This document shows, one piece after another, positions 8,064 to 20,000 of a stretch of DNA of 64,000 nt. The stretch is from Stagnimonas sp965279705. GTDB lineage: Bacteria > Pseudomonadota > Gammaproteobacteria > Nevskiales > Nevskiaceae. The DNA lies in the NCBI GenBank assembly GCA_965279705.1, contig OZ257257.1:1178001-1242000 (forward strand), in the 5' to 3' direction. How positions within the stretch are numbered: position 1 is the stretch's first letter; each line of letters begins with the position of its first letter. Made by a program: the position numbers and the translations under genes. A model generated the notes under the pieces. That model was not told the DNA's origin. It saw nothing but the letters and a program-made list of their open reading frames with translations, and searched no databases.

Positions 8064-11000
8064 TCATTGAATGGCATCGCATTGCTGTGAGGCCTGCTCG
8101 ACCGAGTCGCGAGTGACGAGCAGCTCGTCCGGCAAGAACAACTGGGATTCGGAGAACTCCGTGACCAATCGCTTTTTCTCGGCCGGGATCAGCTGGTCGC
8201 CGAGCAGCACCAGATTCTGGTCAGAGATACCTGCCACCGGATCAGGCACTGGCACCGGTGTTGGCGCCGGGGGGGGCGGTATCGGCGGCTCGGGCGTGGG
8301 CGGCGGTGGGGCGGGCGGCGGCGGTGCCGGGGGTGTTGTCGGTGTCGCCGGACCTAGTACCACCACTTGGCCGGTCGTCGCAGTTTGCAGTGTCTCCGCG
8401 CCAAAGGTGGTGCCGCTGCTCAGCGTGATGTAGTTGGTGTTGTTGCCATCGGCAGTCAGTGCCTTGTCCGGTGTCTGCACGATGCCGGTGCTGGGGTCGG
8501 TGATGAAGATGGCGCCCATGTAATCCGAGCTGCCGAAAGCGAAGGTCGCGGCACTGTTGGCAAACGAAAGCTGGGCAAGATCAAAGGTGAAATCTGCCGC
8601 GTTATCGGTGGGCGCGTATTGCAGGAAGAGATCACCCGCCGTGCTGCTGATGCTGCCGAAGTTGGGCAGCGAGGCCACCGGCGCGCGCAACACGATGTAG
8701 TGCGCCGTGCCGCTGACCGAGGCCAGCGTCAGTGCCTCTGTCGCATCGAAGCTGGCATTGGGGACGAGTGAAGAGGGCAAGATGAAACCCTGCTGGCCCA
8801 GCGCGTTGATCAGCCCGAAGTCGCTGGACATGGGGGCTTCGCCTTGGCCCACCACGATGTTTGCACCCGAAAAATCAAGGATTCGCCCGGCAGCCGAGAG
8901 TGCTGCGACATCAATGTTGACCGCCTCGGTTGCCGTGATGGTGTCTGCCGCCAGATAGCTGAGGTTGCCTTCGATGCTGCTGTTGTCGAGTGTGATGCCG
9001 CCACTCTGCGCGAGCATCTGGATGTTGCCGAGTGTGCGATAGCTGCCGGTGGCACGGATAACGCCCTGCTGCGCTGCAAGCGACACATCGCGGGTGGCCT
9101 CAATACCGCTGACAGTGATGCCGGTAGCGCTGTCGAGCGTCACCGCGCCCTCGCTGGTGATCGGTGCCGATACGGTGATGCTGCCGACGGTCGAGGTCAG
9201 GTTGATATCGCCGCCATAGCCACCGTAGCCACCTTCACCGCTTGCCAGCGTGTAGTTGCGCAGCTGGCTGCCACTGATGCTGATCGTGCCGGCGGTGAAG
9301 TCATCGGTTGCGACCGAGCCCGCTGCGGCGGTGAGGCTGCCGATGCCGCTCAGATCGGCGCGGGCCACCCGCACATTGCCACCATAGGACAGCACAGTGG
9401 CGTTGTTGCCGCGAAGCGCGGCAACGTCGATATCGCCATACGAAAGCAGGTCAATCGTGCCGCCGGATTCAGACGCAAGCCCGGTGCTGACCAGCGAACC
9501 GGCGCTGATGCGGCTGCCGCCGCGCAGCACGATGTCGCCAGCTGCGGCGATATTGCCGGTGGTGACGTCGCCCGTGTCGCCACTGATGACCGTGACGCTG
9601 CCGCCTTGAAGCGCAGCGGTCTGAATCGCGCCGGCAGAGAGCAGTTCCAGATCGCCGCCGGCCGTGACCGCGCCGGTGATGAGATTGCCAGCTGTGGTTT
9701 GAAGCGTGACGTCGCCGGCAATGACCAGCGCCGCGGTGTTGTTGATCGTGGCAGCCGTCACCGAAAGATCGCGAGTCGTGATCTGGTTGAACGCGGCTGC
9801 GCCCGTGGCGGCATTGAGCACGACATTGCCGGTGGCTGTGCCGGCATTGATGTTGGTGCTGCCGAGGTTGATCGCACCTGCGCTGCTGATGTCGACCAGG
9901 CCTGCATTGATGACCGGCGCGCTGATGCCAATGTTGCCGCTGGTGCTTCTCAGCACCACGCTGTTGGTGTCGGAGCCTTCGATATCGGTGGCTGCCGAGA
10001 GCAGGATGCTGCCAGCGGTGACTGTATCGACACCCACAAAACCGGTACGCGCCGTGAGGCGTGCCAGACCATCGGCAGTCACATTGGCGTCGATGTTGTT
10101 GTCGGCATCCAGCGTCACGATGCCGCCGTTGTAACTGCCGTAGATATTGCCATTCACTGCGCGGGCGGTGAGCGCGCCGCTGGTGCTGGCGTTGTTGATC
10201 TCGATGTCGCCGTTGGTGGAGTTGGCGACGAGCGCGCCGCCCTTGAAGCCATCCAGGTTGATGCCTCCATTGCTGGCCGTGATGGTGGCCAGCGTACTTG
10301 CGACGACCGTGCCGGCTGAAAAATTGACCGATGGGGCGGTGATGGTCAGGGTGCCGGTGTTGAGCGGATCGAGATCGGTGATGTCCTGCACCGAGGTGAT
10401 TCGGATGCTGCCGGCAGCGCCGGTGTTGATGCTGCCGTTGACGTCGAGGGTGACATCGCCCGCCACGTCCAACCGCACATCGGGCGCATTGAGATTTTCG
10501 ATGTTGCCGGAGACCGTGCCTGTGAGGCTGGTGGCGGTCAGGTAGACATGACCGGAGTCGCTGAGGTTGCCCGTTGCATTGAGTGCCAGCGAGCCGCCCC
10601 TGAGATCGTGCGCAAAGATGTTGCGGCCGCTGCTGATCGACAGCAGACCGGTGACATTGCCAAGGCCGCTGATGGTGACGTCCTTGCCCGCGCTGCTGGT
10701 GAGGCTGGCACTGCTGCCGGTGATCGAGCCTGCCGTCACATTGCCAGCATTGGCGACCAGCGTGATGGGGCCGCCTGCTGCGAGATCAGCAACCGTCAGC
10801 GCGCCATTGCTGGCAAGCAGGTCGATGAAGCCCGTGAGCGTGATCGCATTGCCGGCACTGATGCTGGGTCCTCGCGCAAGCAGACTGCCCGCCGTGATGC
10901 CATCGAGCGAGACGGTGCCCACCGTCGCCGCGATGTTGGCCAGGCCCGTGGTGTTGATGAGGCCCGTGCGGATGAGGGTGGTCTCGGCGTCAAGGCTGAC

Positions 11001-14000
11001 GTTCGGTCCGGTGATAGAGTCCGCAGAGACGGTGAGGTTGCCGACGGTGGAGGTGAGCGACAGCGGTGCCGAGGCGCTGGTGATGTTGCCCTCGGCATCG
11101 AGAGAAACGGTACCCGCCGTGATGTTGAGGCCCGCGCTGCTGTTGCCGACGATGTCGTTATCGCTGGTGACCGTGAAAGCGCCGGACGCAGTGCCACTGC
11201 CGCCCAGCAGTACATTGCCGGTTGCCGTCAGCAAAGCGTCGCCGTTGCTGACCGTCAGCGGGCCATTGATGGTCAGCGCACCGGTCGTGCTTAGCGTGGC
11301 ACCCGTGACAGCGCTGACGCGGCCCGTGGTCAGCGCATTGCCAGTCGTGACCGTGATGCTGCCGCTGGTTGCCACCAAGGCACCGTTGCGGATGCCGGTG
11401 GTGGCCGATTCGGTGATGCTGGCCGCCGTGAGCGCGCCTGTGATGATGTTGCCCTGCGTCGCGGTGAGGCTCAGCGTGCCAGGCAGCACGATGGCTCCCG
11501 TCGAGAACAGACTGCGGGCCGTGGCATCGAGACTGTTGGTGGTGATGTTGGCAAGGCTCAACGTACCGCTGCCCGCCACCAGCGTGGTGAGGCCTGCGAC
11601 ATTGATGGGTGCGCTGCGGCTCAGTGCCGCGGCAGAGTCCAGCGTCAGTGTGGGGGCCTGGATGCTGCTGGCCGTCACCGAGAGATCACCCACCGTGCTG
11701 GCGAGGTCGATGGCGCTGATGCTGCTGAGCGACCCGGTGGTATTGACCGTGACTGCGCCAGCTTCGAGGTTGTTGATGGCAATGTTGCCGCCACTGGTGA
11801 CCTGGAACAGGTTGGCCGCGCGACCGTCGTTGACGAACAGACCGACCTGCAACGGCGTACCTTGCGGATCCAGCACCACACCGGTGTTGACGCTGCCGGT
11901 CGACACCAGCACGTTGCCGGCAGTGCTGCGGGTTTGTCCCGGCAAATTGATGCGGCCCGAAGTGCTGCTGATTTTCAGATCGTCCTGGGCGACCAGGTCA
12001 CCGCCAGTGCTGACGCCGCCGGCAGTGCCGGTGAGTGTGATGGCGCCCGCGTTGGCGGTAGCACCCGCGAGAAGGGATACATCCTGCGCCGCAAGCAATG
12101 TGATGTCGCCACCGGTGGAAATCACCGTGCTGCCAAAAGTGAGGCGATTGGCGGTGGAGGTCAGCATTACATCCTGCGCGGCCTGCACCGCGCCGAAGCT
12201 GCCTAAGCCACTGAAGCTGCCAGTGATGCCGCCCGCTGTCGAGGTCACGCTGCCACCGCTGAAGCCGGTGCCACCCAGGGTAATCAGACTCACCGCCGTC
12301 AGCGGGCCGCTGGCCGTGTAGGCCCCGTTGCCGCCCAGCGTGAGTGTCGAAGCCGAGTTGACGGCACCGAGGCTCGCGCCGCCACTGCCGGTCTGCACAT
12401 TGAGTGCGCCCACGGTGAGGTTGCCGAGCGACAGCACGCTGCTGCTCTGCGTGGTCAGGCTGAGATTGGTCGCCGTGAGGTTGCCGGCCAGTGCGCTGCC
12501 CAGTACCAGACCGTTGAGGCCGGTGAGGTTGAGCGTGCCGGGTGCGTTGGTCAGCGTGCCGAGCGTGAGCGTGCCACTGCTGCTCAGGTCTGCGCGCGTC
12601 GCACGCGGGCTGCCGCCGATGCCGCCGACGGTGACGTTGCCGCCCTCGCTGGCCACGGTGAGCTGGCCGGCACCGGAGATAACGCCCACCGTAATGACGC
12701 CTGCATCGATATTGCCGCCCGTGCTGCGTTCGCCGATCAGCACGTTGCCGGCGCTGCCGGTTGCGGTGACGGTGCCCAGGCTGATGTTACTGGCATTGCG
12801 GGTATTGACAGTCACATTGCCGACGCCCGCGACTGTGCCCGCCGTGACCGCACCGGAACTGTCGAGCACGACGGCACCGCTGTTGGCCGTGATGGCACTG
12901 TTGCCGAGCTGGATACCGCCCGCCGAGACCAGACTGACGGTATTGCCGCTGATGAGGCTGGCAGCGCCGCTGATGCCGGTTGCGCCAAGTGCGGTGATAT
13001 TGATCCCCGTGCCGCTGCGACCGGTGAGACCGGCTGCTGTGTTGAGGATGACGCCATTGCCGCGCAGCCTGCCGATGATGGCGCTGCTGCTGTTGAGCGT
13101 GATGTTGCCGGTGCTGGCGGTGATGTTGCCGACATCCAGCGTGCTGGCGCCCAGCGTGATGTTGCCCGCGGTGGTCGTTGCACCGTTGGTGATGGTGAGC
13201 AGCCCCGAGCTCGAAGCGACGTCGATACCTGTCGCGGCAGACAGCGTATTGAAGCTGGCCGCGCCTGCAATGTTGCCGACAATGTTGCCGGCACTGCTGC
13301 TGGTCGCGTTGGCGACCGCGAGCGATGCGGCACTCAGCGAAACACCGTTGCCGCCTGAAAGGCTGCTGGCGGTGACACTGCCATCGGCATCGAGACTCAG
13401 CATTTGCAGCGCTGTGACATTGCCGAGCGTGACGGGCCCGGTGCCCGCAGTGAGCGTGAAGTTGCGGGTGTCGAGGTTGCCGGCGCTGAGGCCGGCATTG
13501 CTACCGACGATAAGGCTGAGGTCGGTGGCAGTGAGTGCCGTGGATGACAGCGGCGTGCCCAGCACGATGCCCGTATTGCCTTCGAGAATGAGCGTGGCGG
13601 GCGCATTGCTGATCGCCCCCAAGCTGAGCGTGCCGGACCGCGCATGGAGTTCCGCCAGCGTGGCGCCGACGGGTGAAGCCAGCCCCGCCACTGTGACGTT
13701 GCCGCTCGCTGCATCCACCTGCACAGTGTTGCCCGACAGCGTGCCGATGTTGATCGAACCATTGGTGCTGTTGATGTCCAGCAGGTCGGTGGCAGTGATC
13801 GCGCCGGTACCGGCGATGGCACCGAGGCTGGTGAGACTTGCATCGCCGGTGCTGACGAGGTTGGCCGCACCCAGCTGAATGCCTCCTGCCGCCGAGCCCA
13901 GCACAACGTCCGCTGCCTGGATGGCAGGCGTGTTGAGCGTGATACCCGGCGTGCCGGTTGCTGCGATGGTGAGCACCCCTGTACCGCGGGTGGTCAGCAG

Positions 14001-17000
14001 CGTAGAGGCGTTGATGGTCACACCAGTGCCGCTGGCGCTATCCACCTTGACGGTGCTGCCGGTCAGGGTGGTGTTTCCGTTTACGGCATCGACGGTGGCC
14101 GCTTCCAAAGTTGCGCCCCCCAGTGCGAGATCGCCGCTGGTGGTGCGCGCCAGACTGTTGACCTTGAGTGCACCAGCCGCCGAACTGATGTCGATGCCGG
14201 TCGCGGCCGTCAAGGTGTTGAATGTCGTGGCACCCGCAATGGTGCCCACGATGCTGCCTGCGCTGCTGCTGACACTACCCACATCGAGGCTGCCCGCTTG
14301 CAGTGTCACGCCGCTGTTGCCGGCAAGGCTCGCGGCGGTGATGTTGCCGCTACCAGTCAGTCCCAGCGTTTGCGTGGCCGCGATGTTGCCCAGTGTCACG
14401 GTGCCGTTGCCGGTCGTGAGAGAAAAGCTGCGGGTATTGAGATCGCCCAGCGTCAATGCCGTGCTACCGCCGACGGTGAGGCCAAGAGCGGTATTGGCAA
14501 AGGTATTCGCCAACAGCGGGGTGGTGAAGATGATGCCGTTGTTGCCGGTCAGGTTGAGAATGCCCGGCGCATTGGCGGCATTGCCCAGCGTCAAAGTGCC
14601 GCTGCTGGCAATCAGATCCGCCTGTGCAGCCAGCCGCGTGGCAGCGAAGCCCTGCACCGTGACGTTGCCATCCTGACTGGCGATCTGAGCGCTGCCAGCC
14701 GTCGTCAGCAGACCAACAGAAATCGTGCCGGCATCGGTCACGCCATCCAGCAGCGAACGCTCGCCGACCAAAATGCTGCCCGCAGGCCCGGTGGCTTGCA
14801 GATCGCCCAGCAGAATGGCGTTGCCGCCACCGCTGTAGGCGGTGATGCCACTGACGGCGGTGATGTCGTCAGCGGTGATGCTGCCCGCACTGTCGAGTGC
14901 TGCGGTGGTGCCCGCCACGATAGCGGTGCTGCCCAGAGCAATGTTGCCGCCCGTCGTCGTCAGATTGAGACTGCCGGTGCTGGTCAGTGAGGTTGCGGTG
15001 ACGGACAGATCGCCGTTGGTAGCGGCGAGCGTCAGCGCGGTGCCGCTGCTCCCCACATTGCCCGTGGCCTGTAGGGTGACCGTACCGCCGCTGGCACTGG
15101 AAAGCGTCACGTTGCCGGCGTCCGCTTGCAAGGTAGCCAGCGCAGCGCCGGCATCGACGGCGGTGTTTGCCAGATCGATTCCGCCCGCCGAGTGCAGCGT
15201 CAGACCGTTCGCGGTGAGGCTGGCGGCATTCACCGAAATATCGCTGCCTTCAGAGACGAGCGAGATCGGCCCACCCACGGTTCGCGAGGTGATCGACCCT
15301 GCGCTGAGGCTCAAGCTGCCGGCCGTAGCGCTATCCAGCGCCAGCATGGCGCTACCGGCCGAAAGCGCGGCTAGACCAGCGACGTTTTCGAGTGTGCCGA
15401 CGGCAAGCCCTGCGCCACCTTGTAGCGTTGCATCGCTGGCGTTGCCGGCAGTGGCATTGATGCTGTCGACGGATACGCTGTGGGCGGTGTTCAGTGTGCC
15501 AATGCTGATCGTGCCGCTGCTGGTGATACTGCCGATCTCGGTGAGGATGTGGCTGTCGCAGCCGATGAAGCAATCATCGACGTTGACGTTGCCCGCGGCC
15601 GTGATGCTGCTGATACGGGTGCTGGTGCCGAAGGCGCCTGAATTGATGGAGACGTTGCCCAGCGTGGATGTCACGCTGCCGAGGCTGACGTCGGATGCGG
15701 CGGTATTGCTGTTGTCGACCTGGGCATCGATCCTCACGTTACCGGTAGTCGCTGTCACCGCCCCGGCACTGATGTTGCCGAAACTGCCGGTTTCCAGCAC
15801 AACCGAGCCGCCGTTAACTACGCCATCGCCGCTTGCAACCGTTGCCAGGTCGTCGACGACGAGATCGCCGTTGTTAGCAGTGGCACTCAGGATGCCGCCT
15901 GCGGTCAGGCTGCTGGCCGACAGGCCTTGTGCCGAGACGAGAGACAGGTCGGAGCCTGCATTCAGTGCCAGTGCGCTGATGCCGCCTGCGGTGCTGATCA
16001 GCGAAAGGCTGCCGCCCAGGGTGACGTCGCTGGTGATGCCAAAGTCCTGCGCCTGCACCGACAGATTGCCGGTATTGAACGTGATGCCGCCGAAGAAATT
16101 GGTATTCGGATTGGTATCGGTGGGGTTGCGAAAGTCGATGCTGCCCGAGGTCGGGGTGCCGGTGGTGATGTTGGCTCTGCCATCACCGGTGCGGATGGTG
16201 AGGCTGCCCAGGCCGCCCGTCGGCGTGCCATTGGCATCCCGCAGGGTGGTGTCGAACAATCCACTGGTGACGAGGCTGCGCGCCGCATCAATCGTGATGC
16301 TGTTACCGAGAACGGCTGCATTGCCGTTGTTGGGTTGAATGGTGATCTTGCCGGTGTTGGAAGAGTCGCCCTGTGTCGGTGGATTCACCGTCAGCGACGT
16401 CACCGAGAGGTGGCCATCGGCAGCCGTCGAAGACATGTCACCCCCTGAAGACAAGCTGACAGTGCCGCCGTAGATATCTGAAAAGTGCAGGGCGGCGCCA
16501 CTGTCGATACGTACAGATATGGGCGCCAGTGCCGCACTGCCGATAGCGCCATTCAGTGTGATATCGCCCGCGGGTCGAATATCGGCACCGCGCGTCAGCA
16601 GATCGAGGTAACCGCTGGCGCTGGTTTGTACCGGGCCGCTGAGCGTGATGCCACCACCCATGACGAACGCCGTGATGTTGGCGTCGCCGACGCCACCGGG
16701 CGTCAATGCCACATTGGTGATGAGACCGCTGCTGCCGCCCGCGATGATCGAACCGCCGTAAGACCCCGGCGTTTCGTTTTCGAGGTAATCCGTCCTGATC
16801 TCGATGTTGGCGTAGGCATTGGCCGCAGGGGGCGGGCCGCCCTCGACCACTTCCATCGTCGGTGTGCCATAGGCGGTTGCGCGGGTGATGATGCCTGCGG
16901 TCTGGATCGTTATGGGCCCGTTGTCGGTATCGCCGTTGAAGATCAGCACGCTGGCATCGGCTGTCGCCGGATTGGCAATAGCCGCGTCTTCCTGCCCCAC

Positions 17001-20000
17001 CGTGGCGGTGGTGGTGATGTCGCCTGAAACGCTGATGTTGCCGGTGTCTGAAAACACATAGAGCGAGGCATTGGCCGTATCTGTTTCGCCCTGAACCGAA
17101 CCTTCTGTTGCCGTGGCGCTGGTGGTGATGGCGCCCATCACCGTGTTATCGCCACCTGCAAGCAGAGACACCGAGGCCCGGCCGCTGCCTGCCCCGCTTG
17201 CGCTGGTGCTGATCGCCCCCGTGACAAGGCTGCCGCCCGCGCCGATGTACACATCGCCGCCACCGATAAAATGGAAATTGCCCGACGAGTCCTGGTAGTT
17301 GGTGACAATCGAAGTGCCGAGCGAGGCGGTGCTGATGCTGCCAAGAGTGACGTCTCCACCCGCACTGTTGACGAAGACGAAGGCCTCGCCAGTGCCGGCC
17401 GCACCGTTGATGTTTGTGGTGATGTTGCCCAGCACGATGCTGCCGGGCGTGGTGAGCGTGACGGGGTTGTCGTTCTCGTCGAGATTCTCCTCGGTGAGTC
17501 CCGCATTCACCGTCACTGATCCACCAGTCGTCACCAGATTCAGCAGACCCGCATCGATGGCGAGCATCTGGCTGTTGGGGTCATCCGCGCCCGTAAGCAG
17601 GTTGATGCGCTGCGCCGTCACCGTGGTGGCAATACCTTCATTGATGCGCAGCAGACCAAAGCTCTGGATATCGACGAGGCCGAGGTTTGCCCCGCCGATG
17701 CTGCCGACGGCGATGTTGCCGCCGCTGGTGTTGAAAACGGTCAGATCACCGTTGTTGGCGACGAGGTCACCGGTGGTGAGATCGACTGGATTGCCGATAC
17801 TCGGCAACAACGTCGTGCCGACATCGCAATCCGCCTCGCAAGCCGTGACTGCAAAGCCCGGGCGGGCAGAATCGAGGGAGCCGTTGGCTTGCAGATAGAT
17901 GCCGCTCTGCTGGCTGGTGATGTTGCCGAGATCGAGCGTGCCGTCCGACGAGACAGCAATACGGCCGGCTGCGGAAAGGTCGAGGTTGCTGTAGTCGAAG
18001 GCGCTGCGGGTGGTGATGGCCGTGTTGCCAGCGACTGCCCAGAGCACGGGAGTGTCATCGTCCAGCATCCGCACGGCGAGATAGCCGCCGTAGGCTGCCA
18101 GCGTGAGATCGTTCAACTGTGGCGTATTGGCATCCAGCGGGTTGCTGATGCCGCCAGAGAGCGAGGCGATATCGATGCTGCTGAAATTGCTGGTGAGGTT
18201 GAGAGTGCTGCCAGATGCAACGAGGTTGCCCGCGACAATGTCGCCATCGGCACCCAGCACGACATTGCTGCTGTAGGTGCCCACGCCGGATGCGGTGGCA
18301 AGGCCGAGTGCGAAGAGGTCGTCGCCGACCGTCGTATCGCTTTCATCATGCGAGAGCGAGATGCCGCCGCCTGAGCTGGCCGTGACGGTGACATTGGCAT
18401 CGGCTCGGGCCGCGCCGGTCTGATTGGTCGCGATTCCAATGGCGCTGATGACGGTGCTGTCGTCCTGATCAACAGCGCGCGTCACACCGATGCTGCCGCC
18501 ATCGTTGGTCAGCGTGATGTCGGCATTGGTCAGAGCAAGGTTGCTGCTGCTGTTATTGATGGCACGGGCATCGGAATATATCGAGCCGGTGTTGAGTGAA
18601 GCGCCTTGCTCGCTATTCATGCTCAGCGTGATGTCAGCAGCGGCCGTTGCATTACCGCTGAAGATATTGCCCGTCAGCAAGGTGCCGGCGCTGTCGTAGC
18701 CAACATGGGCGAGAGTGGAAATATTGCCGGTGACGGTGATGGCGCCGTCCGTCGTGTTGGCAACGAAGATGGCAGAAGCTTGGTTGCCTGCGCCGGAGTC
18801 GTTGGTCGAGATCGCGCTGGTTGTTACATCCCCATCGATGTAGATGCTTTGGCTCGCCAGAATGCGGACATCTGCATTGGCATTGCCGGCGTTGCCGAAG
18901 GCATCGCTGGAGGTCGTGGTGATGGAGCCAGTGTTGACGGACACAGCGCGAGGCGCATCGTCGCCCGCGCAAGCGCCTGCGAAGCCGCAGATCTCAAGCG
19001 GCCCACCAGCATTGAGCGCGCCGACCGTGACGTCGCCATCTGTTTGCAGCTGGATTGAGCCCGAGGCCGTCAGATCGATGTTGCCGTAGGTACTCAGAGC
19101 GCTTCGAGCGCGCAGCGTAATGCCACCGCTCGTTGCGGTAAGGAGGGTGAGATCCCCGCCTTCACTATCCTTAAAATTGATGCCGCCGCCGTAGCCATTG
19201 TCCTGACTCAAATAAATGCTGGAGGCCGTCAGGCCTGCACTGAGGTATTCCACTTCGAACGTGGCACTGAGATTTCCACCTGCTGACAGCGACAAATGCC
19301 CGAACGGGCTGCCCGGTTCAGAGGCATTCTGACGGACGGTGCCGAGGCTCAAATCCCCCGAAGCGGTCCCGGTGAGATCGCCCGCAAAGTCATCATTGCC
19401 AATCGAGACACTGCCGGTGCTTATGCTGCCGTTCGTCGCCGTCAGTGTTAACCCGGCCCCAGCAGTCAGCTGACCGAGATTGATGGAACCGGTCGTGGCA
19501 GAAAATGCCGCTTGATTCAGCGCAGTGATGGAGGTGCCAGACAGCGCGATGCTGCCGTCGCTATCAAGCACCACGTCGTAGCCATTGAGCGTGGGTGAAG
19601 AGCTGCTGTAGCTGATGCCGTTTGTGCCGGCCGTCAAGCGCAAGGTACCGGTCGCACCAGCATTGAGACTTGAAGTGGGGAAAAACCCAAATCCGATGCC
19701 GGCATCAAGGCCGCTCGATAGCGTCAGATCGCCGCCTGCTGTGAAGACGCTACCGGTGATGGCAATATTGGAGGTTTCAGAGACGCCCGAAAACGAAGCC
19801 GCACCGCCACCGGTATTGATGTTGCTGTTGATCGAGATATTGCCGTTGGCAGTTGCGGTGATCGCACCACCATTTGTACTCAGCATCGGGCCATTAAAAT
19901 TGATGGCTGAGCCAGCGTTTAGAGTCAGCGTCAGGCTGGTGGGATTGCCGCTACTGCCACTGCCGAAAATGTTGCCGTTGAGTTGAATATCGTTGAAGGC

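Noticed and set aside
8064..8400. CdiA-type toxin C-terminus on TpsA
   Set aside because: No VENN-like motif, no toxin-like domain and no small immunity gene follow; the end is a Pro-rich spacer and short tail, followed by fecR.
8844..16338. Several long plus-strand frames of about 490-580 codons inside tpsA
   Set aside because: They are shadows of the repetitive tpsA frame, with translations dominated by Ala, Val, Pro, Ser and Arg and no recognisable domain or ribosome binding site.
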